Assembly (NCBI GenBank): GCA_015075445.1
Contig: JABTUJ010000039.1
Location: forward strand, 1 to 64,000
Origin: Verrucomicrobiales bacterium
Lineage (GTDB): Bacteria; Verrucomicrobiota; Verrucomicrobiia; Limisphaerales; J093
DNA length: 64,000 nt
Reading direction: 5' to 3'
Part shown: in pieces, positions 52,875 to 61,500 of the stretch
How positions within the stretch are numbered: position 1 is the stretch's first letter
How the letters are laid out: every line of letters starts with the position of its first letter
The notes under the pieces: generated by a model
What the model was told of the DNA's origin: nothing
The model's database searches: none
Seen by the model: the letters and a program-made list of their open reading frames with translations, nothing else
Program-made: the position numbers and the translations under genes

Positions 52875-53843
52875 ATGAACGAAGTGATGGCAGGAATGGA
52901 CTTGCACCGCAACAACGTTGTCTGTGGGCTGGTGGACCAAGAGGGGCGCCGGCTGGTCGAGAAGCGGCTGCCCTGTGAACTGGACCGGATCGTCCACTGG
53001 CTGGAGCCCTACCGGAAACGGCTGAAACGCATCGCCGTCGAATCCACGTACAACTGGTACTGGCTGGTGGACGGCCTGCAGGAGCAGGACTTCGACGTGG
53101 TGCTGGCCAACCCGGCGCGGATCGTGCAGTACAGCGGCCTCAAGCACGCCGACGACACCAGCGACGCGTTCTTCCTGGCCCAGTTGCTGCGCCTGAACAT
53201 TCTATCCACCGGCCACATCTATGACCGGAAGCTGCGGCCGGTACGCGATCTGCTGCGGCGCCGACTCTTGCTGGTGCGGCAGGCCACGGCGCACAAACTG
53301 AGCTTCAAGAGTCTCTATGCGCGCACGACGGGACAGACGCTGGGTTTGAGTCAACTGGAACGGTTGACGCTGGAGGAGGGGGCCAAGCTGTTCGGGTCAG
53401 CGGCCGAGCAACTGATCGCGCGCGAACAACTGCGCCTGGTAGGGGAACTAAAGCAGAGCATCCTGGCCATTGAGAAATCCGTCGTGGGTGTGGTGAAGGA
53501 TTGGGCCAGCTATCGGTGGCTGCAGAGCGTGCCGGGGGTGGGGAAGATCCTGGGACTGACCATCGCGCTGGAGACCGGGCCGATCGAGCGCTTCGCCGGC
53601 GCGGGGGACTACGCCAGCTACTGCCGGTGTGTGCAGAGCCGGCGCCTCTCCCACGGGAAGGTCAAGGGGGCCAACAACGGGAAGAACGGCAACCGCTACC
53701 TGGCGTGGGCGTGGGTGGAGGCGGCCCAGTACGCGCGCCGCTACTACGGGCCGTGCCGGCGGTTCTTCGACCGGAAGGCCGCGCAGGTCAACGGGGCTCT
53801 GGCCAGCAAGGCGCTGGCGTGCAAGCTGGCCAAGGCGGCCTAG
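52875..53843 (+). CDS. IS110-family transposase, cut short by an amber codon
   Basis: A 322-residue DEDD/RuvC-plus-serine transposase: GMDLHRN (first Asp), AVESTYNWYWLVDGL, ARIVQYSGLKHADDTSDAFF (acidic cluster), then the C-terminal Transposase_20 part with SVPGVGKILGLTIALETG and DYASYCRCV (candidate catalytic Ser) and HGKVKGANNGKNGNRYLAWA. At 53841 a TAG follows AKAA, where relatives read a Trp before HVMREGVAF. The same frame continues open to 54167 with HVMREGVAFDWARAF and a Pro-rich tail, so TGG to TAG mutation or recoding has truncated a ~430-residue protein. The core remains, so partial activity cannot be excluded. Confidence 0.88.
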   Translation: MNEVMAGMDLHRNNVVCGLVDQEGRRLVEKRLPCELDRIVHWLEPYRKRLKRIAVESTYNWYWLVDGLQEQDFDVVLANPARIVQYSGLKHADDTSDAFFLAQLLRLNILSTGHIYDRKLRPVRDLLRRRLLLVRQATAHKLSFKSLYARTTGQTLGLSQLERLTLEEGAKLFGSAAEQLIAREQLRLVGELKQSILAIEKSVVGVVKDWASYRWLQSVPGVGKILGLTIALETGPIERFAGAGDYASYCRCVQSRRLSHGKVKGANNGKNGNRYLAWAWVEAAQYARRYYGPCRRFFDRKAAQVNGALASKALACKLAKAA

Positions 53844-54167
53844 CACGTGATGCGGGAGGGGGTGGCGTTCGACTGGGCGCGGGCGTTTCCCGGCGGCGTG
53901 CCGGGTGGAGAACCGGAAAGGCAGGTGCGGGCCGCGGGCTCGGCGCCCCCGCCGATCCCGCCCCACCGGCCCGCACCGGAAAAGGACCCCACCTCCTTGA
54001 CGCCATTAGGTGACGTTTCTTCGCAGGTTTCCCCAGGGCGGGCAGGAGAGCACCGGGCGCCGCCCCCGCCGGCCAAGACGCGGAGCAAGCCGCGGGCCAA
54101 ACGCAGGAACCCACCCCCGCCGACCCCGACCCGGAGTCGGACCAAACGTATGAGAAAGCAAACCTAA
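53844..54167 (+). pseudogene. In-frame continuation of the IS110 transposase after the stop codon
   Basis: The frame resumes immediately with HVMREGVAFDWARAFPG, as at the end of many IS110 transposases, then runs into a Pro/Arg-rich tail (RSKPRAKRRNPPPPTPTR) ending at 54167. The absence of further stops over 108 codons indicates that the amber codon at 53841 is recent or is read through. Confidence 0.7.
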
Positions 54168-54782
54168 CTCTTTAGAGCCGAGCCGTCAGATCCCGTGAAA
54201 GGGGTTGGACGATGAGCCACCGGACTGATTGGCCTGGCGGCTCGGCTCACACCCAACCAGGCTGGGGAGTGCCACTTTGCGGCGATTCGACCGGGCCGTG
54301 AGTCACGAACGGGTTGGACGCGGTCACTGCACCGACGAACTACCAATCTTTGGGAACTGAATGAACGCGGTCCGGCACTGATGGTTTTCTGGTCCCGTCC
54401 GACGGCGGGATGGGCTGCGGGAGGGCCGCGACGCTGTCCTCCCGGCACGCCGGCGAGAAGGCCGGCGTGAAGCGGCTAGATCCAGATGGGTGACTGAACG
54501 GATCGTCGCCTCTGCGGCGGTCCGGAATCAACTGAGCGAAGTCGAGGGTTCGAACGCGGCCGCTGAACGCGTGCGTCCCCGCAGCCCGTTGAACTTAACG
54601 CCGCCAGGTCGGTCGTTGAGCCCGGATGTTCTTTGACCACGCATTTTACCTATTGACGTCCGCCCTTATGGGTGACCCCTTGACGGCGCCTGAGGTGCAC
54701 CCCAAGTGTTGGACCACGGAACCGCGAATTCAAGTTAGGCCTGCGGGGGTCGCGCGCATCGTCGTTGTCGTCCGTGCCGTTC
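54168..54782. other. Non-coding right flank of the IS110 region
   Basis: No gene is supported. GGGTTGGACG occurs at about 54199 and 54311, each in a potentially structured context, which might be part of a downstream bridge RNA as in IS1111-type elements. The inverted copy of CGTCAAGGGGTCA ends at 54685. Confidence 0.4.
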
Positions 54783-55215
54783 TCACCCCTGGAACTGGAG
54801 AAGAGAGAGTAATGCCCACGAGCCATCGCTCCCTCCCCTCCGTTTCTTAGGGCACCGTCCATATAGCCCCTCACGGCCGCACTTGGTAATCCCAATCCGC
54901 CGCCCAATCCGCCGGCCGGGCACCATGCGCCGCGGGAGGGGAAGGTCACGTTCGATGCGGGGCTGCAGGCAGAGGCGGGCGCAGGGGCTCAGAAGCAGAT
55001 GCGCCACCGGATGTTGCTGGAGACCAAGGGCCTCTGCGGGGTGGTGGAGGCACTGGCGGCGAGCGCTGCTGTGACTGCGCGGCCAACCGGCCGGGCGCAA
55101 GAACGCCTGGACGGGGCGCTGGTACGCTGCGCACAGCCGGCTGAGAACGGGCATCGCCTGTTCCCGCGCCGACAACAACACCATTGTCCAGAGCGTGGCC
55201 GGAAACGCCACGCCG
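54783..55215 (-). pseudogene. Decayed ECF sigma factor gene
   Basis: The minus strand reads FPATLWTMVLLSAREQAMPV then LSRLCAAYQRPVQAFLRPAG, recalling the start (TxWTVVLAAR...LERLCxxYWxPLYAFVRRxG) of ECF sigma factors frequent in Verrucomicrobia and Planctomycetes. Downstream pieces shift frame several times (for example GLQQHPVAHLLL), and no region 4 is readable. Treat as a remnant. Confidence 0.5.
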
Positions 55216-55797
55216 TCGAAGCGGGGTGGCCAGGCGGCACGCGGTAGTCTTGGTTCAGAGGCGAATCCTCGGCCGGATCGTCAGCACCTGACAACAGAAA
55301 AGGCTGTAACGTTTGCCACCCGTTCGACTTTCTCTTATACATGACGCATGGCGTGCACTTCTACGCCGCTACGGCCAGGCTGCTCGCCGGCCGTGCGGCT
55401 CACCGGGAGACTGCGGGGGGCCCCATCTGCCACGCGCTCCGGATCGTTCGGCTCGTGGTCGTTGCGGGCGCCAAGATCCTCCGCGCGACCACCCCCTCGG
55501 GAGGGCTCCGGGTTGGCGGCGCCTACTCGGAGGTGAGAGGCAAGCTGGACCAGGGGGCGAAGGCCACCCTCGGCACGCGTTCGGTCTGTGGGTCACGGAC
55601 TGCGGCTGTTGCGGAGCCGGGGAGCGGGCCGGCTGTTCCAGCCGCGCTCATCATCGCCCGTCACTGTCATCCGGTCATGGCGAGTAGGATCTGCTGGATC
55701 ATGCTCCGAATAGGGAAGATGGAGCTGAAAGAGGGTGTGAGCGATTTGAGCGCGATTTTGCCATTTCGTGAGGCAGGGACCCTGCCAAACCCCCGAA
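55216..55797. other. Non-coding region before the IS4-family transposase
   Basis: Open frames here have no recognisable features. The last ~60 bases include GCAGGGACCCTGC, a short palindrome directly upstream of the transposase start, which may be part of the left end of the element. I could not identify a matching right terminal repeat. Confidence 0.4.
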
Positions 55798-56964
55798 ATG
55801 CATGTAGGAAATAACGTCTTCGCTCAAGTCATGGCCTGGGTTCATCCCGAGCAGTTCCGCCGCTGCGTTGTGCGTTACCGCGGTGACTACAAGGTTCTGA
55901 GTTTCACTTGCTGGGAGCAGTTCTTGGCGATGTCCTTCGCTCAGATAACCTATCGTGAGAGTCTGGCCGATTTGGAAGTCTGCCTGCGCTCGCGCCGCGA
56001 CCAACTCTATCATATGGGATTTCGGTCGGTGCTCGCCCATAGCACGTTGGCTGATGCCAACCGCACTCGGGATTGGCGGATTTACGCGGACCTCGCGCAG
56101 CGCCTCATTGTGCGCGCCCGTCGACTCTACGCCGAGGAACCGCTGGGGATCGAACTGGACCAAACCACCTATGCCTTGGATTCGACCACCATTGACCTGT
56201 GTCTGAGCCTGTTTCCCTGGGCGCGCTTTCGCTCGACCAAGGCCGCCGTCAAACTTCACACGCTGCTGGACGTGCGCGGCCCTATTCCCACGATGATCGC
56301 GATATCCGAAGGAAAACAGGCCGATGTGCGTGTTTTGGACGAACTGATTCCCGAGCCGGGCGCGTTCTACGTGATGGATCGCGAGTACCTCGATTTCGAG
56401 CGGCTCTACCGTTTCGTCCTGACGGGCGCGTTCTTTGTCACTCGCACCAAAGCCGGGGTACAGCTCAATCGTCTGGAGTCTCGCCCGGTGGATAGGAGCA
56501 CTGGCATTCGCAGCGATCACATCGTCTGGCTTCGTAATCCTCAAAGCGCGGCTCATTACCCTGATCGCCTTCGCCGAGTCACTTGTCGGGACCCCGAGGA
56601 CGGCAAGGTCCTCGTCTTCCTGACGAATAACTTCGATTTACCAGCGCAGGACATTGCTCAACTCTACAAGTTGCGCTGGCGAGTCGAGTTGTTCTTCAAG
56701 TGGATCAACCAGAACCTGCGGATCAAACACTTCTTCGGCACCAGCGACAACGCCGTCAAGACCCAGGTGTGGATCGCCATTTGTGTCTACGTCCTGGTGG
56801 CGATCATCCGCAAGGAACTCCACATCGACTTGAGCCTGTCCCAAATCCTACAGATTCTGAGCGTCAACGCGTTTGAGCAAGTGCCTCTGGCTGAATTGAT
56901 TACGAATACGCAATCCCAAGACGAATGGTCATATTCTTCTAATCAGTTGATGCTGTGGCGGTAA
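55798..56964 (+). CDS. IS4-family transposase
   Basis: A 388-residue DDE transposase that appears intact. An N-terminal domain (YKVLSFTCWEQFLAMSFAQI) is followed by the catalytic core: first Asp in ALDSTTIDLCLSLFPWARF, second Asp in FYVMDREYLDFERLY, and the IS4 Y(2)R(3)E(6)K signature in YKLRWRVELFFKWINQNLRI. Length is typical. ATG 55798 (MHVGNNVFAQ) is preferred to 55768. Its lower G+C than its surroundings and clean frame suggest a relatively recent arrival. Terminal repeats were not resolved. Confidence 0.92.
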   Translation: MHVGNNVFAQVMAWVHPEQFRRCVVRYRGDYKVLSFTCWEQFLAMSFAQITYRESLADLEVCLRSRRDQLYHMGFRSVLAHSTLADANRTRDWRIYADLAQRLIVRARRLYAEEPLGIELDQTTYALDSTTIDLCLSLFPWARFRSTKAAVKLHTLLDVRGPIPTMIAISEGKQADVRVLDELIPEPGAFYVMDREYLDFERLYRFVLTGAFFVTRTKAGVQLNRLESRPVDRSTGIRSDHIVWLRNPQSAAHYPDRLRRVTCRDPEDGKVLVFLTNNFDLPAQDIAQLYKLRWRVELFFKWINQNLRIKHFFGTSDNAVKTQVWIAICVYVLVAIIRKELHIDLSLSQILQILSVNAFEQVPLAELITNTQSQDEWSYSSNQLMLWR

Positions 56965-57069
56965 TGGCCGGATGCTTGTGATCGCCCATTGCGTCCGCCA
57001 AGACTCGCGAGTTCAGCGACCCCAGCTTCGGCCGGTGCCAGTTAGCCCTACCCACGAGAAGATCGTACC

Positions 57070-58545
57070 ATGAAAACCACACTTGTCGCTCTTGCCGCGC
57101 TGGCGGCCGGCTTGCTCAACGGCCTCAACACCCTCGCCCAGGACGCGCCGGGCTCCCTGCGCTGGAGCTTTACGACTGGCGGGGCCATCGATTCCTCGCC
57201 GGCAATTGGGCCTGACGGCACCGTCTATGTGGGGTCAGACGACAAGAAGCTCTACGCCCTGGACGGAGCTACTGGTGCCAAGAAGTGGGAGTACGTAACC
57301 GGAGACAAGATCTGGTCGTCTCCTGCCCTTGGCCCGAACGGCGCGCTGTACGTCGGCTCGCTGGACAACAAGCTCCACGCCATCGGGATGGCGGCGGGCA
57401 CGTCATTGTGGCAGTACGTCACTGGATCCGACATCAGTGCGTCCCCGGCGGTCGGACCGGACGGAACCGTTTGCGTCGCGTCTCGGGACCGCAAGGTCCA
57501 TGCGATTGACGGTGCGACCGGCCACCTCAAGTGGCAGTATGAAGCCGGTCGCACCCTCACCTCCTCCCCTGCCATCGGGCCGGATGGCACCATCTATGTC
57601 GGCTCTAACAACAGTTCCACGTCCTCGTACGAGATGGGCCGATTGCTCGCGCTGGATGCGGCGACAGGGGAACTGAAGTGGGACTTCGGGGCCGGGGGCG
57701 ACATCGAATCTTCACCCGCGATAGGCTGGGATGGGACCGTCTATGTGGGTTCGGCAGATCACAAGGTGTACGCCTTGGACGGAGCGTCGGGACTCCTGCG
57801 GTGGCGGTTCGAGACTGCTGGCAAGGTCTCAGCCTCTCCCGCCATCAGTGCCGATGGCACGGTGTATGTGGGGTCCCTGGATAGCCATGTATATGCTTTG
57901 GAAGGAGCCACCGGCATCAACCACTGGAACTTCCGTTCTGCCAACCACATCACAGCCTCCGTGGCTCTCGCTGCCGATGGCACACTTTACGTGGGCTCGA
58001 AGGACAGGAAGCTCTACGCGCTGGATGCCAGGACGGGCAACAAGAAGTGGGAGTACACCACCGGCGGAGCCATCGATTCCTCGGTCGCCATCGGGGCCGA
58101 CGGGACCGTGTACTTCGGTTCAGATGATCGCAAGGTGTACGCGCTCGTTGGAGCGGCTCCTCTGGCGGACGCCGCGTGGCCCATGCGAGGCAAAGATATC
58201 GCCCACCAGTCCAACGCCAACCGGCCAGGGCCGCCGGAGATCATGTCGCAACCCGAGGGCCAGGAGAGGCCACTGGGATCCTTCGCGGTCCTCAGGGCCA
58301 TGGCAACGGGGACGCTGCCGCTCCTTTACCAGTGGCAGAAAGACGGAACGAATCTAGCGGACGGAGGACGCGTGGCGGGAGCCCGGAGCAGTACGCTGCG
58401 GCTCCGCAACCTGCAACCCGAGGATGCCGGGAAGTACCAGTTGGCCATCGGCAATGATGAAGGCAGCGTCGCCAGCGCCGAGGTGAATTCTACTTACCGG
58501 TGCCTGGCAGCTACGCTGGCAGTTCAGGAGCTGGGGGACTGTTGA
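57070..58545 (+). CDS. Secreted PQQ-propeller/Ig protein, N-terminal part of a split gene
   Basis: A 491-residue exported protein: signal peptide MKTTLVALAALAAGLLNGLN, then a PQQ-type beta-propeller of repeated units with the pattern SSPAIGPDGTVYVGS and LYALDGATGAKKWEY, then one Ig-like domain (PLLYQWQKDGTNLADG, LRNLQPEDAGKYQLAI). The end (YRCLAATLAVQELGDC) is out of pattern, and the expected continuation is found in the overlapping next frame. It is thus probably the 5' portion of one gene with 58500-63305, broken by an indel near 58485-58500. Upstream lies the IS4 transposase gene. Confidence 0.8.
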   Translation: MKTTLVALAALAAGLLNGLNTLAQDAPGSLRWSFTTGGAIDSSPAIGPDGTVYVGSDDKKLYALDGATGAKKWEYVTGDKIWSSPALGPNGALYVGSLDNKLHAIGMAAGTSLWQYVTGSDISASPAVGPDGTVCVASRDRKVHAIDGATGHLKWQYEAGRTLTSSPAIGPDGTIYVGSNNSSTSSYEMGRLLALDAATGELKWDFGAGGDIESSPAIGWDGTVYVGSADHKVYALDGASGLLRWRFETAGKVSASPAISADGTVYVGSLDSHVYALEGATGINHWNFRSANHITASVALAADGTLYVGSKDRKLYALDARTGNKKWEYTTGGAIDSSVAIGADGTVYFGSDDRKVYALVGAAPLADAAWPMRGKDIAHQSNANRPGPPEIMSQPEGQERPLGSFAVLRAMATGTLPLLYQWQKDGTNLADGGRVAGARSSTLRLRNLQPEDAGKYQLAIGNDEGSVASAEVNSTYRCLAATLAVQELGDC

Positions 58546-61500
58546 TTTCGCCCGCCATCGGATCCGACGGTACCGTGTATGTCGGATCACTCGACAAGAT
58601 GGTCTATGCCGTGGACGGAGCAACCGGAGAAGCGAAGTGGCGGTTCGAGAGCACGTCCATCGTCGAATCCTCGCCAGCCTTTGGAGCGGACGGAACCCTG
58701 TTTGTTGGCTCGAACAGCGGCATGCTCTACGCTTTGAGCGCGGCAACGGGCACGAAGAAATGGGACTTTCATGCCCGAGGTCAGTTTTCGACGGGGAATG
58801 ACGTGATGTCCTCCCCGGCGCTGGCGGAGGACGGCACCGTCTTCTTCGCTTCGGACAATGGCAATGTCTATGCCCTGAACGGTGCCACCGGCGCCAAGAA
58901 GTGGGAATTCGCAACCGGGAAAGCCGTTGGTGGTTCCCCCGTGGTCGGTGCCAACGGCACCCTGTATGTCATCTCCGACGGCCGCCTATATGCCCTCGAC
59001 GCTGGCACTGGACGGGTATCCTGGCTGGCTCCCGACGTTCAGGGAGGCACGCGCACCCCGGCATTGGGAGCGGACGGGACTGTGTTCGTCGGCCCCGCCA
59101 ATGGCTACTTCCGTGCGTTCGACGGGGTTTCTGGCCGGGACAAGTGGCCTTTGAGCGACTACCAGTCCGCTTACGCTTTGTTGTCCATGGGTGCGTCTCC
59201 TGTCCTCAGCCCGGAAGGCAGGATCTATTTCGGGGGAGTAAGCGCGAGCAAGAAGCTGTTCGCCCATGAGGGAGTCACCGGAGCTAAGCTGTGGGAGTTC
59301 GAAACCCGAGGCGCGGTCAATTCCGTTCCCGCCATCGGTGCTGACGGAACGGTGTATTTCGGCTGTGACGATCAGCGGGTGTACGCCGTGGACGGTATGA
59401 GCGGGGTGCAGAAGTGGTCTTTCCTGACAGGCGGCGCGATAGGATCGTCTGCAGCCATCGGAGCCGATGGAACGGTTTTCGTTGGCTCCCGCGATATGGT
59501 CCTGTATGCGCTCGTCGGACACGGGCCACCTCCGAGCGAAGGGTGGCCAATGTGGAGGAAGGACTCCCCTCGAACCGCCAGCCTCCATGTCCTGGGACCT
59601 GCCCAGATCCTCGGGTCGCCGATTAGTCAGCAGGTCCCGCAAGGGGGAACGGTTTCGCGAACCGTCTTAGCCGGGGGAACGCCGCCCTTGACGTACCGTT
59701 GGCAAAAGAACGGCGTGGACCTGGCTGACTCGGAGCGGATCTCCGGCATGCAAGGCCCCCATCTCCGGATTGGCCACCTTGGTCTCGAAGATGCGGGGAG
59801 CTACCGGGTAATCGTCGGCAACACCCTCGCCAGTGTGACAAGCGAATCCTGTGAACTCACGCTCCGCACCCCCGTTGACGGGGAGGTTCGCTGGGCGTTC
59901 ACGCCGATCACAGCCCTGGGCGTCTCGCCCGCGCTGGGTCGCGACGGCATCCTCTACATCCCGTCGCGCTACGGCGGTATTGTGTACGCCCTAGACGCGG
60001 CAACCGGCTTTCTGAAATGGGAAACGATCCTGGCCAAGACGAGCGTGCCCGCTGAACTTGGATGGCCAGTGATCGGGCCAGAGGGAAGCCTGTATATCCA
60101 TTCCAGCTCAGGCCTGCGGCGCAGTGCAATGGTGGCGCTCGATGGGACCACGGGTGTGAAGAAGTGGGAGATCGATACCGGCGACGTGGCCTATCCGGTG
60201 GCACCCGCCATTGGCTTGGATGGTATCGTATATGTGCCAGCGCGACCTAGCCTGTATGCGGTCGATGGAGTCACGGGCGCACAGCGCTGGGCGTTTGAGT
60301 ATGTCGCGTCTTACACAAGTCCGGTTGTCCTCGCGGATGGCAATGTGGTCATCGGCGCCGCATCCTTCGTCGCCGCACTGGAGTCCGGATCAGGGCGAGT
60401 CCTGTGGAAGATCTCGTGCCCAGCCGTGGTCTCCCTTGGGCTTGGAGATGACAACCGCGTGTATGTGGGGCTGCAGGACAAGCGGTTGCTCGCGCTCGAC
60501 GGTGCAACCGGTGCCACGAACTGGCAGGCAAACATGCTGGGCGGGGTGGACTGGCAGCCCGCCATTGGGACTGATGGCACTGTTTATGTTGGCTCAAGCG
60601 ATCGGAGCGCTAGAAGCGATCAGGCATTCTATGCGCTCGATCCAGTGTCTGGTGTCAAGCGTTGGGAGTTCACCGGACGGTACGCCGTCGCGGACCGCCA
60701 CTTCACTTCACCAGCACTCGTTGCCAACGGCCGTCTGTATGTTATTGGCCGCCATCTCTACGCGCTGGACAGCGTCACCGGGGCGCTCGAGTGGTTCTTC
60801 CCGAAGTGGTGCGAATCCACAACGTCACCGATCGTGGGCCCCGATGGAACCGTCTTCGTCGCGCCATCTGACGGAGCTCTCTACGCGCTCTTCGGCAGCA
60901 GCCCGCCAGCAGAGTCAATCTGGCCCATGCTCGGAGCCAACGTCTCGCACACGTCGTCCGTGCAAGTTGGCGGGCGCCCGGAGATTGCGTCCGAGCCGCA
61001 GGATCAAGAAGCAACCCTGGGCAGCCATGTGTCGCTGACGGTGTCGGCGAGAGGCACGCTGCCGTTGCTCTATCGGTGGCAAAAGAACGGTGTGGATCTC
61101 GCGGAAGGGCCGCGGGTGTCGGGAACTGCGACCTCGCAGTTGCGGATCGTGAACGTGCAAGCCGGTGATGCCGGCAGCTATCGTGTCGTGATTAGCAATC
61201 TGGAGGGCACAACCACCAGCACGGCAGCAGTCTTGAGGCTGAAGGCTCCAATGCTGGGCGAGGTCCGCTGGCGATACGAGGCGGGTACACGTCTGACTGG
61301 CCCGCCCGCCTTGGGGCCGGATGACGGCCTCTATGTCGGCGGGTACCGGAACCTCTTCGCGCTAGACGCGCAAACGGGTGAGCTGCGTTGGAAGCGCGTG
61401 ACGAATAGTGACTTTGGGCCGGTTGCCGTGAGCAGCGATGGAACAGTCTACGTAGGATCGAGTGACCGCAAGTTCCAGGCGCTTGAGGGCAGCACTGGAA

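Larger units (their letters stand above)
52684..54685. mobile_element. IS110-family element region, boundaries tentative
   Basis: About 2 kb holding an IS110-type transposase. The sequence CGTCAAGGGGTCA (52684-52696) recurs as its reverse complement at 54673-54685, enclosing the region. IS110 elements usually lack true terminal inverted repeats, so these arms may be flanking REP-like DNA; IS110 relatives often insert at such repeats. Non-coding stretches on both sides of the transposase (52759-52874 and 54168-54670) could hold the family's bridge RNA. Confidence 0.5.

Noticed and set aside
54541..54600. GGTTCGAA-like T-loop suggesting a tRNA remnant
   Set aside because: No acceptor or anticodon stem pairs around it.
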